A stretch of DNA of 64,000 bases from Pseudonocardia sp. 73-21. Lineage in GTDB: Bacteria > Actinomycetota > Actinomycetes > Mycobacteriales > Pseudonocardiaceae. Location: NCBI RefSeq assembly GCF_001899645.1, contig NZ_MKVV01000054.1, positions 1 to 64,000 of the forward strand, in the 5' to 3' direction. The notes under the pieces are model-generated. The model searched no databases. It saw only the letters and a program-made list of their open reading frames with translations, and was not told the DNA's origin. Positions within the stretch are counted from its first letter, which is position 1, and every line of letters begins with the position of its first letter. This document shows positions 47,784 to 57,700 of this stretch, piece by piece. Both the position numbers and the translations under genes were made by a program.

Positions 47784-48935
47784 TCAGGCCGCGCTGGCCC
47801 CGCCGCCCGCGGGGGGCTGGATGCGGATCACGCGGTCGTCGCTGGGCACCGGCCTGCCCCCGGCCTTGTTGACGGTGCCCAGCCACAACAGACCGTCCGA
47901 CGCCAGCGCGGCGGCCGAGAGCCGGCCGTAGGTGCCGACCAGCAGCGTCTCGGGGTCGCCCGTGAACGTGCCGTCGTCGCCCGGGTGCAGCACGAACAGC
48001 GCCGCCCCGCCGGTCTCGGCCACCGTCACGACACCGGGTGCGGCCATGCACCCGGCCACGCCGGGCCGGTCGGGCCAGGTCCACGCCGGCGCGGGGAGCG
48101 GTCCCGGGACCAGCTTGTGCAGCACGTCGCGGGTGCCGTCGCGGTCGGTGATCCAGGTCAACGTGGACTGCGTGTCGACGCAGATGCCGCCGGGCGCGTG
48201 CAGGCCCGAGCTCAGCACCGGCGAACCCGCGGTCGGGTTGCCCGTGCCCGGGCGGCCGAGCGTGTCGATGCGCAGCACCTTGCCGGCCAGACCGGGCCCG
48301 CTCGGGTCACCCCCGGCGTCGCCGGTGGCCACCAGCAGCGAACCGTCGACGTCGACGGCGAGCGCACCACCGTTGTCGACCGGGCCGCGGGGGATCCCGA
48401 CGAGCACCGGCTTGGCGGGCTCGCCGCGGGCGATGCGGACCACCCGGTTGTCGGTGGGCGTGGTGACGTAGGCGTAGAGGAGCTGGTCCTCGGCGTAGGA
48501 CGGCGAGAGCACGAGCCCCGTCAGCCCGCCGCCGCCGGTGCCGTCGACGGGGACGGTCGCGACCAGGACGGGTGGTTTGCCCTTCGTCACCTGCAGGACA
48601 CGGCCGGTGGTGCGCTCGCCGACCAGCGCCTGCTCGGGGTCGGGCAGCACGGCGATGGCGCCGACCGGGTTGAGACAGGTGGCCACGACCTGCGGGTCGG
48701 CATCCGTACAGCCCGACGCCGGGGCCGGGGTGCCGCTCGAGGGGGCGCCGTTCCCGCCGGACGGCGGTGAGTTCGGCGCACTCGGCTGGGCGATCGCCGG
48801 CGGGCCCCCGAGCTCGCCGACCCCCTCGATCTTGGGCTGCCAGGCGCGTGGGCCGTCGTCGGGGAAGGTGGCGCAGCCGGCCAGCAGGAGGCCGAGCGCG
48901 GCGATGGTCATGCCGTGCCGCAGCCGTCTCCCCAC
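47784..48935 (-). CDS. Lipoprotein of the glucose/sorbosone dehydrogenase fold
   Basis: The 383-residue protein has a lipobox (LGLLLAGC, Cys about residue 21) and a Pro/Ser/Gly-rich spacer. A beta-propeller follows with GLTGLVLSPSYAEDQLLYAYVTTPTDNRVVRI, GALAVDVDGSLLVATGDAG and KVLRIDTLGRP, as in PQQ-dependent sugar dehydrogenase-like proteins. It should sit on the outer face of the membrane. Whether it binds PQQ or is enzymatically active is not clear. An ATG at 48911 (MTIAALGLLL) is an alternative start. Confidence 0.8.
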   Translation of the reverse strand: MGRRLRHGMTIAALGLLLAGCATFPDDGPRAWQPKIEGVGELGGPPAIAQPSAPNSPPSGGNGAPSSGTPAPASGCTDADPQVVATCLNPVGAIAVLPDPEQALVGERTTGRVLQVTKGKPPVLVATVPVDGTGGGGLTGLVLSPSYAEDQLLYAYVTTPTDNRVVRIARGEPAKPVLVGIPRGPVDNGGALAVDVDGSLLVATGDAGGDPSGPGLAGKVLRIDTLGRPGTGNPTAGSPVLSSGLHAPGGICVDTQSTLTWITDRDGTRDVLHKLVPGPLPAPAWTWPDRPGVAGCMAAPGVVTVAETGGAALFVLHPGDDGTFTGDPETLLVGTYGRLSAAALASDGLLWLGTVNKAGGRPVPSDDRVIRIQPPAGGGASAA

Positions 48936-48986
48936 GGGGACAGGTTAGGTGCCGCGGGGTGAGCGTTCAGTGAGTACGGTCCGGGC

Positions 48987-49892
48987 ATGGCCGAGATCCA
49001 CGTACTGGTGCCCCACGACGAGGGCGTCGCCGCGCTCGCCGACGTCCCCGGGGTGCGAGCCACCCGCTACGACGTCGACGGCGAGCTGCCGGCCGCGGAC
49101 GTGCTGGTGCCGCCGTTCCTCGCCAACGCCGACGCCGTCGGGCTCGCCCCGCGGGTGGAGGGGCTGCGGCTGGTGCAGCTGCTCACCGCGGGTGCGGAGA
49201 ACTGGGTGGGCAAGCTCCCGGACGGTGTCGCGCTCTCGGACTGCCGCGGCGCGCACGGTGGCGCCACCGCGGAGTGGATCGTGGCCGCGATGCTGGCGGT
49301 GTACCGGGACCTGCCCGCGTTCGTCCGCAGGCAGGACGAGGCCCGCTGGGACCAGCGCCAGACCCGGGAGCTCGCCGGGAAGAAGGTGCTGATCGTCGGC
49401 GCCGGGGACGTCGCGGAGCACACCGTGCGGCGTCTCGCCCCGTTCGAGGTGGAGACCACGCTGGTGGGTCGGCGCGCCCGGGACGGCGTGCACGGCATCG
49501 ACGAGGTGCTCGACCTGCTGCCCCACTTCGACGCCTGCGTCGTGATCGTGCCCCTCACCGACGACACCCGCGGGCTCGTCGACGCGGCGTTCCTCGCGGC
49601 GATGCCCGACGGTGCGCTGCTGGTCAACGCCGCGCGCGGGCCCGTGGCCGACACCGACGCGCTGCTCGCCGAGCTGAACGGCGGCCGCCTGCTCGCGGCC
49701 GTCGACGTCACCGATCCGGAGCCGCTGCCCGCCGACCACCCGCTCTGGAAGGCACCGGGCCTGCTGATCACCCCGCACGTCGGGGGGAGCGTCCCGGGGG
49801 CGTTCCGCCGCGCCTACCGTATCGCCGCCGAGCAGATCGGGGCCTTCGCCCGCGGGGACAAACCGCCGAACCTCGTCGAGAACGGGTACTGA
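48987..49892 (+). CDS. D-isomer 2-hydroxyacid dehydrogenase family protein
   Basis: The 301-residue NAD-dependent dehydrogenase has the Rossmann motif in KKVLIVGAGDVAEHTVRRLAP. The late conserved parts LVNAARGPVADTDALLAEL, DVTDPEPLPADHPLWKAPGLLITPHVGG contain the catalytic Glu and His. It is related to phosphoglycerate and hydroxypyruvate dehydrogenases, but the substrate cannot be assigned. It is divergent from the lipoprotein gene 51 bp away. Confidence 0.88.
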   Translation: MAEIHVLVPHDEGVAALADVPGVRATRYDVDGELPAADVLVPPFLANADAVGLAPRVEGLRLVQLLTAGAENWVGKLPDGVALSDCRGAHGGATAEWIVAAMLAVYRDLPAFVRRQDEARWDQRQTRELAGKKVLIVGAGDVAEHTVRRLAPFEVETTLVGRRARDGVHGIDEVLDLLPHFDACVVIVPLTDDTRGLVDAAFLAAMPDGALLVNAARGPVADTDALLAELNGGRLLAAVDVTDPEPLPADHPLWKAPGLLITPHVGGSVPGAFRRAYRIAAEQIGAFARGDKPPNLVENGY

Positions 49893-49920
49893 CCGCGCGA
49901 CCGGGCTACTCTCCCCGACC

Positions 49921-50526
49921 ATGAGCGAGCAGCCGACGACGACGTTCCCGGGGTCGGTGGGGTACGGCACGGACGAGCCGACGAAGACGCGCCCCACCCG
50001 CCGTCCCCTGACCTGGAACGGCGGCGCCGACGTCGGCCTGCTGCTCCTGCGGTTCGCGGTCGGCGGGGTGTTCTTCGCGCACGGCGCCCAGAAGGTCTTC
50101 GGGATCTGGGGCGGCGCCGGGCAGGCCGCCTTCGCCCGCCAGCTGTCCGGCTACGGCTACCAGCAGGCCGACACGCTGTCGTGGGTCACGGGCATCGGGG
50201 AGCTGGTGGCCGGCGCGTTCGTCGTGCTGGGGGTGCTCACGCCGCTGGCGGCGGCCGGACTGCTCGCCGTCATGATCAACGCCGTGCTGGTGAAGCTCGG
50301 CAACGGGTTCTTCGTGACCGGCCCGTCCGGCTCGGACGCGCTGGAGTTCGACGTCGTGCTGGGGCTCGCCTCGGCCGCGCTGGTGTTCACCGGTCCCGGC
50401 CGGATCGCGCTGGACAACGGCCGCGCCTGGCACCGTCGCCCCGCGTCGTGGGGAGTGCTGGCGCTGGTGATCGGCGTGGCCGCCGCGGTGCTGGTGCGGA
50501 TCCTGCTGCGCCAGCCGACGCCCTGA
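49921..50526 (+). CDS. DoxX family membrane protein
   Basis: The 201-residue protein has a polar 35-residue start, then four membrane helices. It shows the DoxX hallmark LLLRFAVGGVFFAHGAQKVFGIWGG and a fifth helix near the C-terminus. DoxX proteins take part in membrane redox and sulfur stress functions, but the role here is not known. The gap to the upstream dehydrogenase gene is 28 nt, so co-transcription is likely. Confidence 0.88.
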   Translation: MSEQPTTTFPGSVGYGTDEPTKTRPTRRPLTWNGGADVGLLLLRFAVGGVFFAHGAQKVFGIWGGAGQAAFARQLSGYGYQQADTLSWVTGIGELVAGAFVVLGVLTPLAAAGLLAVMINAVLVKLGNGFFVTGPSGSDALEFDVVLGLASAALVFTGPGRIALDNGRAWHRRPASWGVLALVIGVAAAVLVRILLRQPTP

Positions 50527-50536
50527 CCGCATGTGA

Positions 50537-50592
50537 TCGCCCGTCGCCGCACGCCGACGCCCGCGGCCGGGCGTGCCGGTGCGGCGGGCGAC
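50537..50592 (+). terminator. Long GC-rich hairpin after doxX
   Basis: Imperfect arms (about 25 bp; TCGCCCGTCGCCGCACGCCG against 50568-50592) fold around CGGC within 15 nt of the stop. It is probably the terminator of the upstream pair. Confidence 0.55.
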
Positions 50593-50611
50593 GACCACGA
50601 CGGGACCGCGC

Positions 50612-51469
50612 GTGAGTGCCCGCGACACGACGTCGTCGCCCACCGGGGGACCGCGATCCGCCGGTGATCCCTGGCTCGCGGCCGTCGGCCGCGCACTCGG
50701 TGGAACCGCGCGCGTGCGCGTGCGCAGCCCCCTGGGCGGCGGCTACGTGTCCGACGCGGTGGAGCGGATCGACCTGGACGTCGACGGGCGCGCGGTGGCG
50801 GTGGTGCTGAAGGCGGCATCGCCGGTGGAGGTGGCCGCGATGCGCGCGGTGGCGGTGGTCGGTGGGGTGCCCCGGCCGGTCGCCGTCGGGCCGGACTGGA
50901 TCGTCACGCCGTTCGTGGACGCGCCGCCCCCCGCCGACGGCCGCCCCGTCCCGGACGCGGTCTGGGACACCCTCGCCCGCGTCCACACGCACTGGCACCG
51001 CAAACGCCCCCGCGGCATCCCGGTGGTGGACGGCCCGTGGTGGGCGGCGCTCTGCGACCGGACCCTGGTCGCGGTCCGCGGCGGCCTGGCGCGCACGGGT
51101 GACACCGCATTCGGTGACGCGGAGAAGGCTCTCCGGTCCTGGCGCGACGACCCGAGGATCCTGCGGGCCCTGGCCACCCTGCCCCGCACGCTCTGCCACG
51201 GCGACCCGCACCGCGGCAACATCCTCGGGGACGTGCTGATCGACTGGGGCAACGCCCGCGTCGCGCCCGCCGGCCTGGACCTGGCGGTGCTCCGCGCGCA
51301 GGGGGCGGAGCTGCCGTCGGATCACCCCGAGCCCCCCGGCGAGCGCGACTGGGCCGACGTCCACGTCAACGTGCAGTACCTGGGCTTCGCCGCGGACCAC
51401 CTCGGCCCGGAGCGCGTCGCGGAGATGGTCGAGCTCGCCGCGGCCGCCCTCGGCCGACTGGAGCCGTAG
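50612..51469 (+). CDS. Aminoglycoside phosphotransferase/fructosamine kinase-like protein
   Basis: The 285-residue kinase-like protein carries Brenner's motif CHGDPHRGNIL and the metal-binding IDWGNA, so the active site is present. The N-lobe has a likely nucleotide-binding lysine in VAVVLKAAS. Substrates of such chromosomal members range from sugars to amines, so antibiotic resistance should not be assumed. The GTG at 50612 is chosen; an ATG at 50573 adds an Arg/Thr-rich stretch. Confidence 0.8.
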   Translation: MSARDTTSSPTGGPRSAGDPWLAAVGRALGGTARVRVRSPLGGGYVSDAVERIDLDVDGRAVAVVLKAASPVEVAAMRAVAVVGGVPRPVAVGPDWIVTPFVDAPPPADGRPVPDAVWDTLARVHTHWHRKRPRGIPVVDGPWWAALCDRTLVAVRGGLARTGDTAFGDAEKALRSWRDDPRILRALATLPRTLCHGDPHRGNILGDVLIDWGNARVAPAGLDLAVLRAQGAELPSDHPEPPGERDWADVHVNVQYLGFAADHLGPERVAEMVELAAAALGRLEP

Positions 51470-51512
51470 CAAACGAGCGTCGTGCGCCGGCTGGTCATGC
51501 CGCCGGGGGGTC

Positions 51513-51552
51513 GTGCGCGGATATCAGTGCGGGAACACCGTTATCCGCGCAC
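51513..51552. repeat. 40-bp stem-loop repeat, copy 5
   Basis: Left arm GTGCGCGGATATCAGTGC, loop GGGA, right arm ACACCGTTATCCGCGCAC. It lies between the convergent phosphotransferase and ilvD genes. Confidence 0.88.
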
Positions 51553-51573
51553 GGGCGCGGTAGCGCACCTCTC

Positions 51574-53415
51574 TCAGGGCAGCTTGCGGACCGCACCGGT
51601 GTGGGCGCTGGTGGCCAGGGCCGCGTAGGCGCGCAGGGCCTTGCTCACCGGGCGGTCGCGGTGCTTCGGCTGCCAGGGGTTCTCGCTCGCCTCCATCTTC
51701 GCGCGCCGCTCGGTCAGCACGTCCTCGTCCACCTGCAGCTCGATCACGCGCTGGTGGACGTCGAGCACGATCTGGTCGCCGTCCTCGATCAGGCCGATCA
51801 CGCCACCGGCCGCGGCCTCGGGGGAGATGTGGCCCACCGAGATACCCGACGAGCCGCCGGAGAACCGCCCGTCGGTGATCAGCGCGCAGACCTTCCCCAG
51901 GCCCGTGCCCTTCATGAACGCCGTGGGGTGCAGCATCTCCTGCATGCCGGGCCCACCGGACGGGCCCTCGTAGCGGATCACCAGCACGTCACCGGGCTGC
52001 ACCTGCTTGGACAGGATCGCCTCGACGGCGGCCTCCTGGCTCTCGACGACCCGCGCGGGGCCCTCGAAGTGCCACAGCTCCTCGGGGATGCCGGCCGACT
52101 TGATCACCGCGCCGTCGGGGGCGATGTTGCCGCGCAGCACCGCCAGCCCGCCCTCGACCGTGTAGGCGTGCTCGACGTCGTGGATGCAGCCCTCGGCCGC
52201 GTCGGTGTCGAGTGAGCTCCAGCGGTTCTCCGTGGAGAACGCCTGGGTGGTGCGCACCCCGCCGGGGGCGGCGTGGAACAGCTCGACGGCGGTGGCCGAC
52301 GGCGAGGCGGCGCGGACGTCCCACTCCGACAGCCACTGCGAGAGGGAGGGGGAGTGCACCGTGTGGACGTCCTCGTGCAGGAGCCCGGCCCGCCACAGCT
52401 CGCCCAGGATCGCGGGGATGCCGCCGGCGCGGTGCACGTCCTCCATGTGGAAGTCGCCGTTCGGCGCCACCTTCGACAGGCACGGCACGCGGCGCGACAC
52501 GGCGTCGATCGCGGCGAGGTCGAAGTCGATCTCGCCCTCCTGCGCGGCGGCGAGGATGTGCAGCACCGTGTTGGTGGAGCCGCCCATCGCGACGTCGAGC
52601 GCCATCGCGTTCTCGAACGCGTCGCGGGTGGCGATGTTGCGGGGCAGCGCGGTGGCGTCGTCCTCCTCGTACCAGCGACGCGCGAGCTTCATGACCGTCC
52701 GGCCGGCCTCGAGGAACAGCTCCCGGCGCGCGGCGTGCGTGGCCAGCGTGGAGCCGTTGCCCGGCAGCGCGAGCCCGAGCGCCTCGGTGAGGCAGTTCAT
52801 CGAGTTGGCGGTGAACATGCCGGAGCAGGAACCGCAGGTGGGGCACGCGGAGCGCTCCACCTCGGCGAGCCCGGCATCGTCCACCGCGGGGGACGCCGAC
52901 GCCGAGATCGCCGTGATCAGGTCGGTGGGCGCGTGCGCCACGCCGTCGACGACGACGGCCTTGCCGGCCTCCATCGGCCCGCCGGAGACGAACACGGTGG
53001 GGATGTTGAGGCGCATGGCCGCGTTGAGCATGCCGGGGGTGATCTTGTCGCAGTTGGAGATGCACACCAGGGCGTCGGCGGCGTGACCGTTGACCATGTA
53101 CTCCACCGCGTCGGCGATCACCTCGCGGCTGGGCAGCGAGTAGAGCATCCCGCCGTGGCCCATCGCGATGCCGTCGTCCACGGCGATGGTGTGGAACTCC
53201 TTCGCCACCCCGCCCGCCTCACGGATCGCGCCCGCGACGAGGTCGCCCATGTCCTTGAGGTGCACGTGGCCGGGCACGAACTGGGTGTAGGAGTTGGCGA
53301 TGGCGACGATCGGCTTGCCGAAGTCGTCGTCGGTCATGCCGGTGGCGCGCCAGAGCGACCGCGCTCCGGCGGCGTTGCGGCCGTGGGTGGTGACGCGGGA
53401 ACGCAGTTCAGGCAT
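51574..53415 (-). CDS. ilvD: Dihydroxy-acid dehydratase
   Basis: The 613-residue iron-sulfur enzyme makes the keto acids for valine and isoleucine, the step after IlvC. It shows [63 protein letters not shown] and [20 protein letters not shown], with the three cluster cysteines. I start it at the ATG 53415 ([19 protein letters not shown]). It is separate from ilvBNC in this window but belongs to the same pathway. Confidence 0.96.
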   Translation of the reverse strand: MPELRSRVTTHGRNAAGARSLWRATGMTDDDFGKPIVAIANSYTQFVPGHVHLKDMGDLVAGAIREAGGVAKEFHTIAVDDGIAMGHGGMLYSLPSREVIADAVEYMVNGHAADALVCISNCDKITPGMLNAAMRLNIPTVFVSGGPMEAGKAVVVDGVAHAPTDLITAISASASPAVDDAGLAEVERSACPTCGSCSGMFTANSMNCLTEALGLALPGNGSTLATHAARRELFLEAGRTVMKLARRWYEEDDATALPRNIATRDAFENAMALDVAMGGSTNTVLHILAAAQEGEIDFDLAAIDAVSRRVPCLSKVAPNGDFHMEDVHRAGGIPAILGELWRAGLLHEDVHTVHSPSLSQWLSEWDVRAASPSATAVELFHAAPGGVRTTQAFSTENRWSSLDTDAAEGCIHDVEHAYTVEGGLAVLRGNIAPDGAVIKSAGIPEELWHFEGPARVVESQEAAVEAILSKQVQPGDVLVIRYEGPSGGPGMQEMLHPTAFMKGTGLGKVCALITDGRFSGGSSGISVGHISPEAAAGGVIGLIEDGDQIVLDVHQRVIELQVDEDVLTERRAKMEASENPWQPKHRDRPVSKALRAYAALATSAHTGAVRKLP

Positions 53416-53419
53416 TGAT

Positions 53420-53818
53420 CTAGCTCTCTTCTCCGGCCGGGTCGGGAAGCCGGCCACCGCTGACGGCGGCGAGCTGGGGCAGGTCGCGCAGGCCGACGGA
53501 GGGGAGCGGTAGCTCGGCCCCGTCGCTCAGCATCGCGCTGACCCGGTTCTTGTCGAGCCGCAGCGTGCTGATCTCCGACCACGGTACGCGCCGGTGCCCG
53601 ACGACCTTCCGAACGGTCAGCGCCTCGTCGTCGACGGTGGTGCGCACCCGCAGGACCCACACGACCATCGCGATCGGCACGAGGTAGACCAGCTCGCCGA
53701 ACGGCACCGCGAACGCCACCGGGGTGGCGCAGAACGCGATCGCGACGGCGCCGAGGACGGCCAGGGGACTGGTGCGGAAGATCGCCTGCGGTGCACTCAC
53801 GTCCTCATGGTCCCTCAT
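53420..53818 (-). CDS. Membrane protein with a bacterial PH-like domain
   Basis: The 132-residue protein has two helices (about residues 18-36 and 40-56). A PH-like segment follows: [61 protein letters not shown]. This is a common small actinobacterial membrane family of unknown role. Its 5' end overlaps the end of the marR gene by 14 nt; a GTG at 53800 would avoid this. The stop is 4 nt before the ilvD start, so it may be co-transcribed with ilvD. Confidence 0.75.
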   Translation of the reverse strand: MRDHEDVSAPQAIFRTSPLAVLGAVAIAFCATPVAFAVPFGELVYLVPIAMVVWVLRVRTTVDDEALTVRKVVGHRRVPWSEISTLRLDKNRVSAMLSDGAELPLPSVGLRDLPQLAAVSGGRLPDPAGEES

Positions 53819-54257
53819 GCCCGATCGCCCCGCGCAGGGCGGCGAGACCCTGCTCGAGCCCGCGCAGCGCCTCGGTGTCGACGGCCCGCAGCAGCGTGTG
53901 GAGCAGGGTGCGGCCCTCGGTGGTCACCTGTTCGGCGAGGGTCAGTCCCTGCGCGGTCAGCCCGGCCAGCCGGACGCGGCCGTCGGCGGGCGAGGGGGTG
54001 CGCTCGACGATGCCGCGGGCCGCGAGCCGGTCGACGAGCCCGGTGACGCTGGCGAGGCTCACGCCGAGGGCGTGGGCGAGCTCGCTGTGGGGCAGCGGGC
54101 CGTCCTGGGAGAGCAGCATGACCACGCGGAACTGCTGCATCGTGAGGCCGCTGCCGAGCAGGTGGTCGGCCCCGGCGCGCGACATCACCCGGCGGATCTC
54201 CGTGCCGTGGCTCTCGATGGCCGCGAACAACGCCGCGCGCTCGTCGTCGCCCGTCAC
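53805..54257 (-). CDS. MarR-family transcriptional regulator
   Basis: The 150-residue regulator has the MarR core: GLTMQQFRVVMLLSQDGPLPHSELAHALGVSLASVTGLVDRLAARGIVERTPSPADGRVRLAGLT. The GTG at 54257 has AAGGG five bases upstream; an ATG at 54311 is possible. It is divergent from an RND transporter gene, with a decayed duplicate of that gene in between, so it probably controls the transporter. Confidence 0.85.
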   Translation of the reverse strand: MTGDDERAALFAAIESHGTEIRRVMSRAGADHLLGSGLTMQQFRVVMLLSQDGPLPHSELAHALGVSLASVTGLVDRLAARGIVERTPSPADGRVRLAGLTAQGLTLAEQVTTEGRTLLHTLLRAVDTEALRGLEQGLAALRGAIGHEGP

Positions 54258-54328
54258 GTCACCCTTGCCCCGGAGAGCCCGAGCACTCCCGCGATACTCC
54301 GCATGGCCCATGGTATCCGATCGCTCGC

Positions 54329-54650
54329 ATGACCTGGCTCGCCCGCCTCAGCGTCACCGCTCCGATCGGGGCGGCGGCCACCGGGCTCCCCGGTGTCACC
54401 GGCACGTCGTCGAGCAGCGCCGACGGCGGCTCCGTCGTCACGCCGCCCGCGGGTACGGCACCGACACGGCCACGACCCTGGACGTGACGCCGAGCGGCAT
54501 CCGCGACCCCCGCATCACCATCGACGCCCACGCCTCCGATGACGGCGTCTTCGGCCTCCCCCGGTGGGGAGTCCCCGACCTACGGGCTCACGGTCCCACC
54601 CGGGCGCCCTGCGCTGCGACGTGACGTTGCGGCCGTCGCGGGAGTCGGTC
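54329..54650 (+). pseudogene. Shrunken relic of a duplicate RND transporter gene
   Basis: The segment is a mosaic of short blocks colinear with the intact gene downstream. Its start (MTWLARLS, 54329) matches 54757. GVTGTSSSS (about 54390) matches about 54980-55015. The run GCATCCGCGACCCCCGCATC (about 54497) matches 55281 exactly, and the end (near 54595-54640, GTGACGTTGCGG...TCGCGGGAG) matches the 3' end at about 58720. A 4-kb gene has been cut to about 0.3 kb by internal deletions. The first frame stops at 54487. The upstream region also resembles that of the intact gene. Confidence 0.75.
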
Positions 54651-54756
54651 CCTTCCCGGCGCTGACCGTCATCGGCGCTGCTCACGGCGGCTCCGCTCAG
54701 GGAAGTCTCAGCATCGCGACGATGCTTCGGATGGTCCGTAGTATTCAATCGAACCC

Positions 54757-57700
54757 ATGACATGGCTCGCCCGCCTCAGCCTCGCCAACCGCGCCGTCGT
54801 CGGTCTGGTGACGGTGCTGCTCCTCGCGTTCGGACTGCTGGCCACCGGCTCGCTGCGGCAGGAGCTGCTGCCCTCGTTCAGCGTGCCGACGGTCACGGTC
54901 CTCACGCCCTACGCGGGGGCGTCGCCGGAGGTGGTCGCCGAGCAGGTCACGGACCCGATCGAGGCGGCGGTGGCCGGTGTCACCGGTGTCACCGGGACCT
55001 CGTCGAGCAGCACCGGCGGCAGCTCCGTCGTGACGCTGAACCTGGCGTACGGCACCGACACCGACACCGCCACCACGCAGGTCGAGCGCGCGATCCAGGG
55101 CGCGACGCTCCCCGAGGGCGTGACGGCGAAGGTCGGCACGATCGGCACCGACAGCATCCCGGTGCTGCAGCTCGCCGCCTCCTCGACGCTGCCGCCCGAC
55201 CAGCTCGCCGCCGTGCTGCGCGACAAGGTCCAGCCGCTGCTCGCCGGGCTCGCCGGGGTCGGCGACGTGAGCCTGACGGGCATCCGCGACCCCCGCATCA
55301 CCATCGACGTCGACACCGCCAAGGCCGCGGGCAAGGGCGTGTCGCTCACCGCCGTGCAATCGCTGCTGCAGGCCAACGGCGTGCGCGTGCCGGCGGGGCA
55401 GCTCTCGCCCGACACCGCGCCCCTGACCGTGCAGGTCGGCAGCCCGATCACGACCGTCGACGAGCTGCGGAACCTCTACCTGACACCAGGTGCCTCCGCC
55501 GCCGCGGGCGCCGGTCGCTCCCCGTCCGCCACCCCGTCCGCTGGCGCCCCCTCCGCTGCCGCCCGGTCCGCGGCCGCCGCCGCACCGGCCGACCCGGTGC
55601 GCCTCGGCGACATCGCGACGGTCACCGCCGAGCGGGCCCCCGCCACCGGTTACACCCGCACCGACGGCGTCGACAGCATCGGGATCGGCGTCACCAAGAC
55701 CGGCGACGCCAACACCGTCGCGGTCTCCAAGGCCGTCAACGACGCACTGCCGCAGGTGACCGACCTGCTGGGCGGCCCGGCGCGCGCCGCCGCCGTCACC
55801 GTCGTGTTCGACCAGGCCCCGTTCATCCAGCAGTCGGTGTCCGACCTGACCACCGAAGGCCTGCTCGGCCTGGCGTTCGCGGTGCTGGTGATCCTCGCGT
55901 TCCTGCTGTCGGTGCGGGCCACGCTGGTGACGGCGGTGTCGATCCCGCTGTCGCTGCTGATCGCGCTGATCGTCCTCTACGTCGGCGGGTTCACCCTCAA
56001 CATCCTGACCCTCGCCGCGCTGACGGTGGCCGTCGGACGCGTGGTCGACGACTCGATCGTCGTGATCGAGAACATCAAGAGACACATCGGCTACGGCGGC
56101 CCCCGGCGTGCGGCGATCCTCACCGGCGTCCGGGAGGTCGCGGGCGCGATCACCGCCTCGACCGTGACGACGGTGGCCGTGTTCGCCCCGATCGGCCTGG
56201 TCGGCGGACAGGTCGGGGAGCTGTTCCGGCCGTTCGCGGTGGCCGTCGCGGCCGCGTTGCTGGCGTCGCTGCTCGTGTCGCTGACCGTGGTGCCGGTGCT
56301 CGCGTCGCTCGTCATGCGCAGCCCGGCGTCCCCCGCGCACGCCGATCCCGAACCGCAGCAGAAGCCCACCGCCCTGCAACGCGGCTACCTGCCCGTGCTG
56401 CGCTGGGCCCTGGCCCGGCCGGTGATCGCCGTGCTGGTCGCGGTCGGCCTGATGGGCGGCACCGTCGCGCTGGTGCCGCTGCTGCAGACGAGCTTCATCG
56501 GCAACGCCGGGGGCAACACGCTGTCGATCAGCCAGGAGCTCGCCCCCGGCACCGCGCTGCCGCAGGCCGACGACGCGGCCAAGAAGGTGGAGGCGGTGCT
56601 CGGCACGGTCGACGGGGTCAAGAGCTACCAGGCCACGGTGGGCACCACCGGCGCGGCGACGTTCGGTCGGCCCCGGGGGTCCGGCGGCGGCGTCGCCCCG
56701 ACACGGTTCTCCGTGACGCTCGCCGACAAGGCGGACGCCACGAAGATCGCCGACGACCTGCGCTCCCGCTTCACGGCACTCGGCGACCAGGCCGGCACGC
56801 TGACGGTCACCGAGGGGCAGGGCGGCAGCAGCAGCAACGTGGCCGTGGACATCCGCGCCGACGATCCCGCGGTGCTCGCCCAGGCCGCGGACCAGGTGCA
56901 GAAGGCCGTGGCCGGGGTGTCCGGCGTCAGCGACGTGCGGAACAACCTCTCGGCCGCCCAGCCCGTCGTCGACGTGACGGTGGACCGGCAGAAGGCGGCC
57001 GCGCAGGGGCTGACCGAGGCCCAGATCGGCCAGTCGGTGGCCACGGCCCTGCGGGGTTCCACCGTGGGCACCCTGACGATCGACGGCGTCGCGCAGTCGG
57101 TGCTGCTGCGCACCGGCGCGGCCCCCGCCGACCTCGCGGCCCTGCAGAACCTGACGATCACCGGCGCCCGCGGTGACGTCGCCCTGACCGACGTCGCGAC
57201 GGTCGCCCGCACCACCACCGCGCCGAGCATCGAGCACACCGACGGCGCGCGCAGTGCCCAGGTCACGGCCCGGCCCGACGGCCAGGACCTCGGCGCCGTC
57301 ACCGCGACGCTGACCACGACCATCGCCGACCTGAAGCTGCCCGCCGGCGCCACGGCGACCATCGGGGGCGTCAGCGCCGACCAGGCCGACGCGTTCGCCC
57401 AGCTCGGGCTCGCGCTGCTGGCCGCGATCGCGGTGGTCTACCTGGTGATGGTGGTGACCTTCAAGAGCCTGCTCCAGCCGCTGCTGCTGCTCGTGTCGAT
57501 CCCGTTCGCGGCCACCGGTGCGCTCGGCCTGCTGCTGATCACGGGCACCCCGCTGGGGGTCGCGGCGATCATCGGGATGCTGATGCTCGTCGGGGTCGTC
57601 GTGACCAACGCGATCGTGCTGATCGACCTGGTCAACCAGTACCGGCGGCGCGGCCGGCCGGTGTACGAGGCGATCGTGGAGGGGGCCGGTCAACGGCTGC

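Noticed and set aside
50612..51469. Antibiotic resistance by the phosphotransferase-like protein
   Set aside because: The fold is shared by many sugar and amine kinases, and nothing in the sequence or context points to an aminoglycoside substrate.
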